From the NCBI GenBank assembly GCA_017643495.1, contig JAEPNK010000001.1, forward strand, positions 1,717,623 to 1,781,622: a stretch of 64,000 nt of DNA, in the 5' to 3' direction. Source of the DNA: Rhizobiaceae bacterium. GTDB taxonomy: Bacteria; Pseudomonadota; Alphaproteobacteria; Rhizobiales; Rhizobiaceae. The notes below the pieces were generated by a model. That model made no database searches. It had not been told where the DNA came from and worked only from the letters and a program-made list of their open reading frames with translations. Positions 32,073-40,611 of this stretch are shown piece by piece (within the stretch, counting starts at the first letter, position 1; each line of letters begins with the position of its first letter). The position numbers were made by a program, and so were the translations under genes.

Positions 32073-33239
32073 ATGGCAAATTTTACACCTGAAGAATATG
32101 AAACACGGATTGCCAAGGTGCGCGGCGCGATGATCGAGCGCGGACTTGATGCAATCATTGTCAGTGATCCGTCGAACATGTTCTGGCTAACCGGCTACGA
32201 TGGCTGGTCCTTTTATGTTCACCAGGCAGTCGTGCTTCCATTGGAAGGAACTCCGCATTGGTGGGGGCGGTTGATGGATGCCCAGGGTGCACGCAGGACA
32301 GTCTTTATGGATGACCAGTATATCCATGGTTATGACGACACCTATGTGCAAAATCCTGACAAGCATCCAATGAACGATCTCTCATTGTTGCTTCATGATC
32401 TCCAGTTGCAAAACGCCCGGATTGGTGTCGAACTGGATAACTATTACTATTCGGCTGCTGCTCATCAAACCCTGTTGAATGTAATGAGCGGTGCCACGTT
32501 CTTCGATGCTACAGCGCTCGTCAATTGGCAGCGGAGTGTGAAATCTCCCCAGGAACTGGAATACATGCACAGCGCTGCGAGAATCGTGGAGAAGATGCAT
32601 GATCATATCCTTGAGGTTGCTGAACCCGGGATGCGCAAGAATGATCTTGTAGCGGAAATTTATGCTGCGGGGATCAGGGGCGTTGATGACCATTGGGGCG
32701 ACTATCCGGCGATAGTACCAATGGCCCCATCCGGAATGGATGCAACGGCACCTCATCTTACCTGGGATGATCGGCGCATGCGTGTCGGAGAGGCCACTTT
32801 CTTTGAGATAGCGGGCGCGCACCGGCGCTATCAGTGCCCTCAATCACGCACGCTCTTCTTTGGGGAAGTGCCGCAAAAATACCTGGATGCGGAGGCGGCG
32901 GTGCTTGATGCAATAGAAGCAGGTCTCGAATTCGCCAAGCCTGGAAACCAGGCCCAGGACATCGCAAATGCATTCAACAAGTCTCTGAATGATGCCGGAT
33001 TTGAAAAGGAAAGCCGGTGTGGATATGCAATCGGCCTCAGCTATCCGCCTGATTGGGGGGAGCGCACGATTTCATTCAGGAGGGGGGATGAAACCATACT
33101 CCAGCCGGGAATGACATTTCATTTCATGCCTGCGCTCTGGCTGGATGATGGCGGATTGGAGATCACAGAGCCGATCCTGATTACCGATGATGGGCATCGC
33201 TGCTTTTGCAATACGCCAAGGAAGCTGTTTGCCAAGTAG
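32073..33239 (+). CDS. M24 family hydrolase, ectoine hydrolase (DoeA)-like
   Basis: A 388-residue creatinase-fold enzyme behind GGGGGAG. The N-terminal domain has D-P-S-N-M-F-W-L-T-G-Y-D-G-W-S-F-Y-V-H-Q (residues 30-49), which I associate with DoeA/EutD ectoine hydrolases. The catalytic half contains G-D-Y-P-A-I-V-P, H-L-T-W-D-D and G-E-A-T-F-F-E-I-A-G-A-H. DoeA opens the ectoine ring to N-acetyl-diaminobutyrate. The usual partners (doeB, ehuABCD) are not in this window, so another pita-bread hydrolase with an amide or cyclic substrate is possible. It diverges from the B12-mutase operon across a 177-base gap. Confidence 0.72.
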   Translation: MANFTPEEYETRIAKVRGAMIERGLDAIIVSDPSNMFWLTGYDGWSFYVHQAVVLPLEGTPHWWGRLMDAQGARRTVFMDDQYIHGYDDTYVQNPDKHPMNDLSLLLHDLQLQNARIGVELDNYYYSAAAHQTLLNVMSGATFFDATALVNWQRSVKSPQELEYMHSAARIVEKMHDHILEVAEPGMRKNDLVAEIYAAGIRGVDDHWGDYPAIVPMAPSGMDATAPHLTWDDRRMRVGEATFFEIAGAHRRYQCPQSRTLFFGEVPQKYLDAEAAVLDAIEAGLEFAKPGNQAQDIANAFNKSLNDAGFEKESRCGYAIGLSYPPDWGERTISFRRGDETILQPGMTFHFMPALWLDDGGLEITEPILITDDGHRCFCNTPRKLFAK

Positions 33240-33306
33240 CTGTGCAGCAGCCTTCATCAGGCATGCAACCTGGCCTCATTCTCGGGTTTGCGGATCAGTG
33301 TACAGG

Positions 33307-33882
33307 TCAGAGGCGGTCGAGGGCGGTGATCATTTCCTCGGCAAGTGCATTGGCATCAACACTTTTTCGCTCTGCTGTTGCGCGAAGTCCGACCATGTCT
33401 GATTGAAAACGGCGAGCCAGTTTGGCCGGGTCATGTGACGGGTCTATTTCGCCTTTTTCTTGTGCATCACGAAATAGCTTTTCAATTCCCTTTTCCATGG
33501 CGCTCAGATGCTTGTCTGCCCGATCTGCCAACTGGTCGTTGCGGCCCTGGAGTTCAAGCAGTGTTTTAACAAGCATGCAGGCCTTCGCAGGAGTGCCGCT
33601 TTGTTTTGAGGCAAGGGCTTTCAAATACACTTTGAGCGCGCCGATAGGCCCAAATTCTTCAGTAAGTTCTTTCAGCCGGCGCTGGCCTGTTGCCGCATAT
33701 CGGTCAAGGGCAAGCTCATACAGGTCATCCTTGGACCCGAAAGCTGCATAAAAACTTCCGGGCCTGATATTGAGGCCTTTTTCGAGATCCTTCATCGACG
33801 TGCCGGCCCACCCGCTTTTCCAGAACAGGGCCTGTGCACGTTCAATCAGGTCTTCGCGGTCAAATGAGGGTTTTCCTGCCAT
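33307..33882 (-). CDS. TetR/AcrR family transcriptional regulator
   Basis: A 191-residue regulator. The ATG at 33880-33882 (M-A-G-K-P-S-F) is chosen because the longer frame runs through the operators. Residues 5-50 form the TetR helix-turn-helix with A-L-F-W-K-S-G-W-A-G-T-S-M-K-D-L-E and P-G-S-F-Y-A-A-F-G-S-K-D-D-L. The C-terminal half resembles the AcuR/YxaF-like subgroup that senses small electrophiles or organic acids; that is an impression only. It diverges from the AhpD-like gene and probably represses both. Confidence 0.9.
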   Translation of the reverse strand: MAGKPSFDREDLIERAQALFWKSGWAGTSMKDLEKGLNIRPGSFYAAFGSKDDLYELALDRYAATGQRRLKELTEEFGPIGALKVYLKALASKQSGTPAKACMLVKTLLELQGRNDQLADRADKHLSAMEKGIEKLFRDAQEKGEIDPSHDPAKLARRFQSDMVGLRATAERKSVDANALAEEMITALDRL

Positions 33883-33893
33883 TTCACAATCTC

Positions 33894-33933
33894 TTGAGTG
33901 ATTGTTCAATATTATTCTTGAATGATCATTCAA
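33894..33933. promoter_or_regulatory. Tandem TetR operators
   Basis: A perfect 16-bp palindrome TTGAATGATCATTCAA at 33918-33933, and an imperfect copy TTGAGTGATTGTTCAA at 33894-33909, 24 bases (about two helix turns) apart. They lie between the tetR gene and the divergent AhpD-like gene, where a TetR dimer would cover both promoters. Confidence 0.65.
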
Positions 33934-33979
33934 TCAAGACTAACTGATGATCAGATTTCAATTTTAAAGGAGAATCATC

Positions 33980-34549
33980 ATGACAGATTTCCCGTCCCAT
34001 GACCTGGAGACAGCGCCGGAAGAATCAAAACCTTTGCTGGAAGCATCCAACAAGGCATTTGGTCGCTTGCCGGGATTGCACAAGGTAATGGCAGAAAGCC
34101 CCCAGGCCCTTCAGGCTTACCAATTGTTGCACAAGCTGTTTACGGAGACTGAGTTTGACGCTGATGAACTGACAGTCGTCTGGCAAACCATCAATGTTGA
34201 ACATGAATGCCATTACTGCGTACCTGCTCATACAGGGATTGCGAAGAAGATGAAGGTTTCGGATGAAATCAGTAACGCGCTACGTGATGAAACACCTCTG
34301 CCCTCGGAAAAGCTTGAAGCATTGCGGAAATTTACTCTCCAGATGTTGAGGAGTCGTGGCAACGTTACCGAGGAGCAGTTGCAGGCCTTTTTTGCAGCGG
34401 GTTACGGACACCGTGCTGTACTGGACATCATTCTCGGACTGGCTCAAAAAGTCATGTCCAACTACACCAATCATGTTGCTGAAACGCCGCTTGATGAGCC
34501 TGTCAAACCATTTGCCTGGCAACGCAAGGGTGCACCACTGGAAGCCTGA
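33980..34549 (+). CDS. Carboxymuconolactone decarboxylase/AhpD-like family protein
   Basis: A 189-residue helical protein preceded by GGAG. The redox motif E-H-E-C-H-Y-C-V-P-A-H-T (about residues 73-84) has the CxxC and following histidine of alkylhydroperoxidase AhpD-like proteins. The family reduces peroxides through a thiol relay or acts on related oxidised substrates. It is the apparent target of the divergent TetR regulator, so induction by an oxidant or electrophile is plausible. Confidence 0.87.
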   Translation: MTDFPSHDLETAPEESKPLLEASNKAFGRLPGLHKVMAESPQALQAYQLLHKLFTETEFDADELTVVWQTINVEHECHYCVPAHTGIAKKMKVSDEISNALRDETPLPSEKLEALRKFTLQMLRSRGNVTEEQLQAFFAAGYGHRAVLDIILGLAQKVMSNYTNHVAETPLDEPVKPFAWQRKGAPLEA

Positions 34550-34638
34550 ATGGTGGCATACCGATGATAAATTTGGGGGCGGTACTTGTAGTCTCGTCCC
34601 CAACTCAAATTGTGCGGCTTGCGGTCAAACAAATGAAA

Positions 34639-35538
34639 TCAGGTTTGGCTGTTCACGAACCCGTCAATTTTCTTTGCGACCTGACCGGGCTCTTCATGCA
34701 ATATCCAGTGGCTGGCGTTACCGATCCTGTTTATCTCAAGGTGTTCGGCAAATAGAGGCAGGTGCTCATAGGCTTCCGGCAAGAGGGCCTTGTCCTCACA
34801 GCCCCATATCAGGAGATGAGGCATGCTGATGCGGTATCGTTCACGCATTTCTTCCGTAATTTCATAAGGCTGCGCTGGCGTGTCCGGCTCCGGGACAACA
34901 AGGGGCGATGCGCGATACCAGTTGATCATTCCTGAAAGGCAGTTTTCCCCAGACCATGCCTGCAGGTATGCTTCAATATCCTCACTCTTGAGCCAGGGCG
35001 CTGCTGACAAGGAACGAAACATGTCGAGAAGTCCTGCGTAGTGATCAGCTGACAACCGGTCTTCACTATCTGGCTGTCGCAAGTGTGTAATGTACTGGCT
35101 GGCTACTGTCTGTTTGCCGCTGGCAAAAAGTGCCTTCTGAAAGCAGACCGGATGAACCCCGTTGGCGATGATCAAATGTGAGATTTTGTCCGGGTGTCGC
35201 ATGGCAAGAAGATAGGCGACTGATGCACCCCAGTCATGGCCGCACAGGATAACAGGATTGTCGGGTGAAACGTGGGAGATCAACTCCGCCATGTCTGCAA
35301 CCAGATGTTTGGTATGGTAAGCCTGTATAGAGGTCGGCTTGTCTGACAAATTGTATCCGCGCTGGTCGGGCAAAACTATCTGGTAATCATCTGCAAGATG
35401 TTCGGCAACACCAGCCCAGGCCCGCCAGAATTCCGGAAAGCCGTGTAGCATCAGGATAGTGCGGGCATCCTGCTTTCCTGCGATTTCCGCATGAATTGTC
35501 TGATGGTTGCAGGTGAATGTATGAGACCTGAATTCCAC
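34639..35538 (-). CDS. Alpha/beta hydrolase, epoxide hydrolase or haloalkane-dehalogenase type
   Basis: A 299-residue hydrolase; GTG start at 35536-35538 behind GGAGG. The oxyanion block L-H-G-F-P-E-F-W-R-A-W (about 31-41), D-Q-R-G-Y-N-L-S-D-K-P and the nucleophile elbow G-H-D-W-G-A-S-V-A-Y (Asp, not Ser) mark the epoxide hydrolase/dehalogenase group. The late histidine is in N-A-S-H-W-I-L-H-E-E. Fluoroacetate dehalogenase or epoxide hydrolase activity cannot be told apart here. It lies 27 bases downstream of the small gene that ends the tup operon and may be cotranscribed. Confidence 0.85.
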   Translation of the reverse strand: MEFRSHTFTCNHQTIHAEIAGKQDARTILMLHGFPEFWRAWAGVAEHLADDYQIVLPDQRGYNLSDKPTSIQAYHTKHLVADMAELISHVSPDNPVILCGHDWGASVAYLLAMRHPDKISHLIIANGVHPVCFQKALFASGKQTVASQYITHLRQPDSEDRLSADHYAGLLDMFRSLSAAPWLKSEDIEAYLQAWSGENCLSGMINWYRASPLVVPEPDTPAQPYEITEEMRERYRISMPHLLIWGCEDKALLPEAYEHLPLFAEHLEINRIGNASHWILHEEPGQVAKKIDGFVNSQT

Positions 35539-35565
35539 AAATCTTCCTCCGGCCTGTTTCGCAAC

Positions 35566-35859
35566 TCAAACAGACGGGTCAGCAAGGTGGTTGCGGAGCA
35601 TTTCCTGATAGGCTTTGAGCATTTCAGAAACAAAAGTTTCCTGTTCGTCCACATCAAGCACGTTCTTGCAAACATGAGCATTATAGCGGGAAGCGGCATA
35701 GAGCATGATCATGTGGAGATCGGTGGCTTTCACGTTTTTGTTGTGGCGATTGGCGACATCGATGAATGTGTCGGCCAGTTCCATGAACCGCTGTTCGGTC
35801 ATCTCGCCGCGCGCTTCCGCAGCGCGGCGGGCTTTTCTGTTGTTTTCCGGATTGTTCAC
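35566..35859 (-). CDS. Small conserved protein, possibly DUF5076
   Basis: A 97-residue soluble protein. A GTG at 35857-35859 is the likely start, seven bases after the tupA stop; the longer open frame would run back into that gene. The sequence begins with N-N-P-E-N-N-R-K-A-R-R-A-A and is otherwise helical, with A-T-D-L-H-M-I-M-L-Y-A-A-S-R-Y-N. It resembles small alphaproteobacterial proteins I know as DUF5076, but I am not certain. No known function; its place suggests cotranscription with tupBCA. Confidence 0.6.
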   Translation of the reverse strand: MNNPENNRKARRAAEARGEMTEQRFMELADTFIDVANRHNKNVKATDLHMIMLYAASRYNAHVCKNVLDVDEQETFVSEMLKAYQEMLRNHLADPSV

Positions 35860-35866
35860 TATGAAC

Positions 35867-36694
35867 TCAGCTTGCTGGTTTTCCGGGCACGGCATTTGGT
35901 GTGAACAAGGTCTCACCATTGATCTTGTAGGAGCCGATCATTTCTTGGGCTTTTTCACTGACCAGCCAGTCTTCAAGTTTTTTGGCAAGCCCAATTTTAA
36001 CATGCTCGTGCTTGTCAGGATTTACAGGCAGATACGCATATTGGTTGAACAATATCGGATCACCGGCAAACAACAGCCCAAGGTCCCCCTTGTTCGCAAA
36101 TTTCAGCCAGCTTGCACGATCCGACATGAGGTATGCATTCATGCCGCTTGCAGTATTGAGGGTGGCGCCCATGCCTGCTCCTGCTGCACGATACCAATCT
36201 GTATTGAGTTCGTCAGCGTTGATACCGGCGTTTTGCCAGAGGCTGAGTTCCTTGCGATGCGTTCCGCTGTCATCACCTCGGCTGACAAACGCAGCTTTTG
36301 AATCGGATATCTTTTTCAATGCTTCTGCTGCATTTTTGGAATCCTTGATGCCTGCAGGGTCATCCTTTGGGCCGACCAGAACAAAATCATTGTACATGAT
36401 TTCCCGGCGGTAGGTTCCGTAGCCCTCATCCACAAATTTTTCCTCGGCTTGTCTGGAGTGAACCAGAATTGCATCGACATCGCCTGCGCGACCAAGTTTC
36501 AGGGCTTGTCCGGTGCCGACAATCAGAAGCTGGACATCAATACCGGTGTCCTTCTTGATTTCTGGCAGGAGAATGTCTGACAGACCCGAATTGTTGAACG
36601 AAGTTGTAACTGCCATGCGCATGGTTTCTGCCATTGCGCCTACAGTGGTTATTACAGCTAGAATCAGTCCGAGTAAGAATCCACGTATGGTCAT
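35867..36694 (-). CDS. tupA: Tungstate ABC transporter substrate-binding protein TupA
   Basis: A 275-residue periplasmic protein with a signal peptide (residues 1-22, ending A-M-A-E). T-T-S-F-N-N-S-G-L-S-D-I-L-L-P (29-43) and V-G-T-G-Q-A-L-K-L-G-R-A-G-D-V-D-A-I-L-V-H-S (59-80) are strongly diagnostic of TupA, as is F-V-S-R-G-D-D-S-G-T-H-R-K-E. It delivers tungstate with high selectivity over molybdate. The divergent formate dehydrogenase cluster is the likely user of the metal. It overlaps the ATPase gene by four bases. Confidence 0.93.
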   Translation of the reverse strand: MTIRGFLLGLILAVITTVGAMAETMRMAVTTSFNNSGLSDILLPEIKKDTGIDVQLLIVGTGQALKLGRAGDVDAILVHSRQAEEKFVDEGYGTYRREIMYNDFVLVGPKDDPAGIKDSKNAAEALKKISDSKAAFVSRGDDSGTHRKELSLWQNAGINADELNTDWYRAAGAGMGATLNTASGMNAYLMSDRASWLKFANKGDLGLLFAGDPILFNQYAYLPVNPDKHEHVKIGLAKKLEDWLVSEKAQEMIGSYKINGETLFTPNAVPGKPAS

Positions 36695-37407
36695 TCCAGA
36701 ATATCTCCCTTTAAGAATGATGTTGCTTCCGGCGACGCGGGGGCGTTGAAGAATGTGTCTGCCGGTTGATCCTCCAATAATTTGCCATGGTAGAAGAAAA
36801 GAATATGGTCCGCAAGACGACGGGCCTGCCCCAAATCATGCGTTGCCATGAAGGAAGAGACGCCGTTTTCGCGGGCATCAAGCAGCATTTGCTCGATTTC
36901 TCTTGTCGACCTCCCATCCAGATTGGTCGTGGGTTCGTCCAGAAACATCACATCCGGTTTCGTGATCAGTGCCCGTGCAATGGCAAGCTTTTGTTTCTCC
37001 CCGCCTGATAAAACGGTGGCATTTCTCTCTTGCGCTTGTCCAAGGCCAACTTGTCGGGATGCATCTGTTGCCTTGCGACGTGCGGTTTTTCGGTCAACAC
37101 CGTGAACAGCCAGTGGATAGGCCAGATTTTCAATCACCGATCTGCGAAGCATGATCGGGCTTTGGAATACGAAAGCCTGTCTTCGGAATGCTTCCTCGTT
37201 GTCTACATTCCAGGAAAGGGTGCCGTCCCTGCAGCGCTCAAGTCCGTGTAGCAGCCGCAGGAATGTTGTTTTGCCAGAACCGTTCGGTCCGAGCAGGATT
37301 GTAATGCCCTCACAATCCAGCTTCGAATTCACTGGTCCAAGAAGCAGTTTTCCGCGCTTTCTTACATGGGCCTCGTCAAGGATGGCGGGAAACAGTTTTT
37401 CTACCAT
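36691..37407 (-). CDS. tupC: Tungstate ABC transporter ATP-binding protein TupC
   Basis: A 238-residue ATPase: Walker A G-P-N-G-S-G-K-T-T-F-L-R, signature L-S-G-G-E-K-Q-K-L-A-I-A-R-A and Walker B V-M-F-L-D-E-P-T-T-N-L-D. The protein lacks the extra C-terminal molybdate-sensing domain of ModC. It lies between tupB (7-base overlap) and tupA (4-base overlap), which fixes the assignment. Confidence 0.9.
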   Translation of the reverse strand: MVEKLFPAILDEAHVRKRGKLLLGPVNSKLDCEGITILLGPNGSGKTTFLRLLHGLERCRDGTLSWNVDNEEAFRRQAFVFQSPIMLRRSVIENLAYPLAVHGVDRKTARRKATDASRQVGLGQAQERNATVLSGGEKQKLAIARALITKPDVMFLDEPTTNLDGRSTREIEQMLLDARENGVSSFMATHDLGQARRLADHILFFYHGKLLEDQPADTFFNAPASPEATSFLKGDILE

Positions 37408-38105
37408 CGGCTGGTCCGTTCGGTTTTTGAAAGCAGGTGCGTTACAAAGTTGACCGCAATGGCAAGGCCAATGAGAACAAATCCAAGCGCCAGGGCAAAA
37501 GCGAAATTTCCCTTGCCGGTTTCAAGGGCGATTGCGGTAGTCAGCACCCTGGTCGCGTGATCGATATTGCCGCCTACAATCATGATGGCGCCGACTTCAC
37601 CGATAGCCCTTCCAAAACCGGCCAGTGCAGCGGTAAGCAGCGATCTCCTGGCATCAAAAATCAGGGTGCGAATTCGTTGCCACTTGCTGGTGTTCAGCGA
37701 TATGAGAAGGTCGTGATATTCAGCCCACAGATCGCGAATTGCCTGATGTGAGATCGAAGCTATCAGCGGTGTTATAATAATAACCTGGGCGATGATCATT
37801 GCTGTGGGAGTGAAGAGCAGGCCCAAGACCCCGAACGGTCCCGAACGCGAAAGAAACAGATATACAATCAGGCCTACCACAACGGGAGGAAGGCCCATCA
37901 ATGCATTGAGAAATGCGATTGTGGCCCGCCGGTAACGAAAGCGGTTTATCGCAAGCCATGCGCCCAGCGGCATACCGAGCAGGGAGGCTATCACCACGGC
38001 TGTGAGGGTGACGCGGAGTGAGAGAAATACAATCTCGTACAGTTCTGCATCGAGGGATACAAGCAGAAGAAATGCTCTCCATAGCCCGTCCAGAATCTCG
38101 TTCAT
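37401..38105 (-). CDS. tupB: Tungstate ABC transporter permease TupB
   Basis: A 234-residue permease with five to six spans. A-L-M-G-L-P-P-V-V-V-G-L-I-V-Y (about 90-104) and the coupling block F-D-A-R-R-S-L-L-T-A-A-L-A-G-F-G-R-A-I-G-E-V-G-A-I-M-I-V-G-G-N-I are typical of TupB. It is the first transporter gene of the minus-strand unit, after the small cytochrome c gene. Confidence 0.9.
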   Translation of the reverse strand: MNEILDGLWRAFLLLVSLDAELYEIVFLSLRVTLTAVVIASLLGMPLGAWLAINRFRYRRATIAFLNALMGLPPVVVGLIVYLFLSRSGPFGVLGLLFTPTAMIIAQVIIITPLIASISHQAIRDLWAEYHDLLISLNTSKWQRIRTLIFDARRSLLTAALAGFGRAIGEVGAIMIVGGNIDHATRVLTTAIALETGKGNFAFALALGFVLIGLAIAVNFVTHLLSKTERTSRW

Positions 38106-38128
38106 GAAATTTTGCCCCTAGTGCGAAA

Positions 38129-38503
38129 TTACTTTTTTAACAGGCTGGCAGCGTAAGCAACAAGCGCGTCAATGTCCTCGTATTCCAGCGTGACCGATGG
38201 TCGGAGCTCTTCAATGTCCGGGTCAGGTTGTTCATCGCCGAATCGCACGATCGACGGGTGGGGCAAACGGGCATGGAAACTGGAAAACCTTTCTTCCCAG
38301 TCATCCAGTGCATTGACAAGCAACTCAAAAGACGGCGTGGAGGAGATGCCGGTAAAGGGGTGTTTCGGATCGACGACATGGCAGCGTGAACAATGGATAA
38401 CAGAGATTTGTTTTCCCTTCTTCTCAAGGGCTGAAGGCTCTTCTGCCCTTGCCTGAGCAGAAAATGGCAAGCCGAAAATAAGCCACAGGACAAGTGCACG
38501 CAT
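38129..38503 (-). CDS. Small periplasmic c-type cytochrome
   Basis: A 124-residue protein starting at the ATG 38501-38503 behind AGGAGGA; the open frame begins 15 codons earlier but has no ribosome binding site. The signal peptide is MRALVLWLIFGLPFSAQARA. A single haem site C-S-R-C-H lies near residue 40, and there is no obvious GTxMP ligand motif, so the sixth ligand is unclear. It could shuttle electrons from the divergently encoded formate dehydrogenase, or simply be carried with tupBCA. Confidence 0.85.
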   Translation of the reverse strand: MRALVLWLIFGLPFSAQARAEEPSALEKKGKQISVIHCSRCHVVDPKHPFTGISSTPSFELLVNALDDWEERFSSFHARLPHPSIVRFGDEQPDPDIEELRPSVTLEYEDIDALVAYAASLLKK

Positions 38504-38566
38504 TTTTCCTCCTGCACAAAACCTTGCAGAAAACCGGGAGGGTGGCAATCGTGCAGTGACAGGAAC

Positions 38567-38630
38567 GCAAATTTTCCTATTGTGGCACCTTCAAATCCCG
38601 GGTCTTGGCAAGGGACGGCAAATTTCCTAT
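38567..38630. repeat. Direct repeat GCAAATTT(T)CCTAT in a divergent promoter region
   Basis: GCAAATTTTCCTAT at 38567-38580 and GCAAATTTCCTAT at 38618-38630, about 50 bases apart (roughly five helix turns) in the 160-base gap between the cytochrome-tup and mrp-fdh transcription units. Possible paired binding site; no cognate regulator is nearby. Confidence 0.35.
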
Positions 38631-38663
38631 CCCGGTATCAGCTTATCAAAGGACAGGTAATTC

Positions 38664-39827
38664 ATGTCATCTATCACAAAGGAACAGGTTCTGGAGCGTC
38701 TTGCCAAAGTCAGGGGCCCTGATCTGGAAAGCGATATTGTTTCTCTCGGCCTGGTTGAGAATGTTCTGGTCAAGGATGGTACCGTTATTTTCTCAATCAA
38801 GGTGCCGGCAGAGCGTGCCGAGGAACTCGAGCCATTGCGCACAGCCGCCGAAAAGGCTGTGGAAGGTCTGGAGGGCGTATCCAAGATCACGGCAGTGCTG
38901 ACGGCTGAACGGAAACCCGGATCTGCGCCGGTTCGTCCCGCTCCCACATCAGCGCAGGCGGCAAATGTACCGCCACCAATGCAAGGGCAGGCCGGGGCAG
39001 GTGGAGCCAACCAGGCTGCACAAAAGGCAGGAGTTCCAGGCATCAAGTCGATTATCGCTGTTGCCTCAGGCAAGGGGGGCGTTGGAAAGTCGACGACCTC
39101 GGTCAACCTGGCCCTTGCCCTGGCATCCCACGGTTTGTCTGTCGGAATTCTGGATGCCGATATATACGGGCCATCAATGCCGCGTATGCTGGGCATCAGC
39201 GCGCGCCCCACTGCTCAGGGCAAGGTTCTCTCTCCGCTTGAAGGATTTGGCTTGAAAGTAATGTCGATGGGGTTTCTGGTGGAAGAAGAAACCCCGATGA
39301 TTTGGCGTGGTCCCATGGTGATTTCTGCGATTACGCAGATGTTGCGCGATGTTGCTTGGGGAGAGTTGGACATACTGGTGGTTGATATGCCGCCTGGAAC
39401 AGGTGATGCGCAACTGACCATGGCGCAGCAGGTCCCGCTGGCTGGTGCCGTAATCGTTTCCACACCACAGGATATTGCGCTGATTGATGCCCGGAAAGGA
39501 TTGAACATGTTCAGGAAGGTCGAGGTGCCCATACTCGGCCTTGTGGAAAACATGAGCACATTCATATGTCCCAAGTGCGGTGAGCAGTCTGATATATTCG
39601 GTCATGGCGGCGCACGGGATGAGGCAAAGCGTCTCGGGGTTCCGTTTCTGGGTGAGGTCCCGCTTCACATGGAGATACGGACCAATTCGGATGGTGGTAC
39701 CCCGGTAACGGTTAGCCAGCCGGATAGCAAACATGCTGCAATATATAAGGAAATCGCGGCTGGTGTGATTGAGCGTTTGCATGTTGAGACAACAGGTTCA
39801 GCAGGGCCGGAAATTGTCTTTGAGTGA
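38664..39827 (+). CDS. apbC: Mrp/NBP35/ApbC family Fe-S cluster carrier ATPase
   Basis: A 387-residue protein. Residues 1-90 form the MIP18/DUF59 domain. A proline- and alanine-rich linker leads to the P-loop G-K-G-G-V-G-K-S-T-T-S-V-N-L-A (about 138-152). The cluster-bridging C-P-K-C motif follows near residue 302. Mrp proteins bind and transfer [4Fe-4S] clusters. Its position at the head of the fdh cluster suggests supply of clusters to the dehydrogenase subunits; a housekeeping role is equally possible. RBS AAAGGACAGG. Confidence 0.92.
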   Translation: MSSITKEQVLERLAKVRGPDLESDIVSLGLVENVLVKDGTVIFSIKVPAERAEELEPLRTAAEKAVEGLEGVSKITAVLTAERKPGSAPVRPAPTSAQAANVPPPMQGQAGAGGANQAAQKAGVPGIKSIIAVASGKGGVGKSTTSVNLALALASHGLSVGILDADIYGPSMPRMLGISARPTAQGKVLSPLEGFGLKVMSMGFLVEEETPMIWRGPMVISAITQMLRDVAWGELDILVVDMPPGTGDAQLTMAQQVPLAGAVIVSTPQDIALIDARKGLNMFRKVEVPILGLVENMSTFICPKCGEQSDIFGHGGARDEAKRLGVPFLGEVPLHMEIRTNSDGGTPVTVSQPDSKHAAIYKEIAAGVIERLHVETTGSAGPEIVFE

Positions 39828-39922
39828 ATAACTGGACATTTTTGGTCTAGAAAAAATGTGATTTATCAACCACTTGCGCGCTTCCTGGTTTTGGTATCTA
39901 CTGCCGGAAGGAGGAATGCGGT

Positions 39923-40528
39923 TTGCCCGTGGAATCAAGAAGCTTGGCTATTGGCAGCGAAGACCAGATGCGTGCTGATCTGTACGCATTGCTGGCCAAT
40001 CTTCTTTTTAATCCTCCCTCTCAGGAAATTCTCGATCTGGTTTGTAACCTGGATGGTGACCAGAACACGGAGATGGGGCAGGCATTTGATGCCCTTTCCG
40101 TGATTGCCGGAAAGGCATCCCTTGTTGATATTCGTGATGAATTCAATGGGTTGTTCATTGGCATGGGGCGCGGTGAACTGTTGCCATATGGGTCATACTA
40201 TCTGACCGGCTTCCTCAATGAAAAGCCTTTGGCCACTCTGCGCAATACCATGCGCGATCTGGGTATCCAGAAAGTAGAAAGCGTCAAGGAACCGGAAGAC
40301 CATATAGGTCGTCTTTGCGAAATGATGTCCGGATTGATTCTCGGAGCTTACGGCGAGCCGGCAGGCCTTGATGTCCAGAAACAGTTTTTCTCTGACCATG
40401 TTGGTACGTGGGCAGGGCATTTTTTTGCAGACCTGGAATCGGCAAAATCGAGCAGGTTTTACCAGCCGGTTGGAACGATCGGCAGGTTGTTTGTGGAAAT
40501 TGAAACAAATGCTTTCGCAATGGCATGA
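39923..40528 (+). CDS. TorD/DmsD family molybdo(tungsto)enzyme chaperone
   Basis: A 201-residue helical protein. A TTG at 39923 lies seven bases after GGAGGAA and is taken as the start. M-R-A-D-L-Y-A-L-L-A-N-L-L-F-N-P-P-S (about 15-32) and the E-P-E-D-H-I-G-R-L-C-E-M-M block (about 118-131) are the TorD-family core, the second being the conserved EPxDH motif. Such chaperones bind the Tat signal of their partner and hold it for cofactor insertion. Partner here is the FdhA encoded 400 bases downstream, or the small Tat protein between them. Confidence 0.88.
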   Translation: MPVESRSLAIGSEDQMRADLYALLANLLFNPPSQEILDLVCNLDGDQNTEMGQAFDALSVIAGKASLVDIRDEFNGLFIGMGRGELLPYGSYYLTGFLNEKPLATLRNTMRDLGIQKVESVKEPEDHIGRLCEMMSGLILGAYGEPAGLDVQKQFFSDHVGTWAGHFFADLESAKSSRFYQPVGTIGRLFVEIETNAFAMA

Positions 40529-40611
40529 GCATTTGGCGGGGTGCGGGGGCTGCCACCAGCATTCCTTTCGGTGTTGCCGGGGATATTAACAGGCAGAGGA
40601 TTGGAGGAGAC

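Noticed and set aside
39857-39870. FNR/Anr box before torD
   Set aside because: TGATTTATCA has only two bases between half-sites rather than four.
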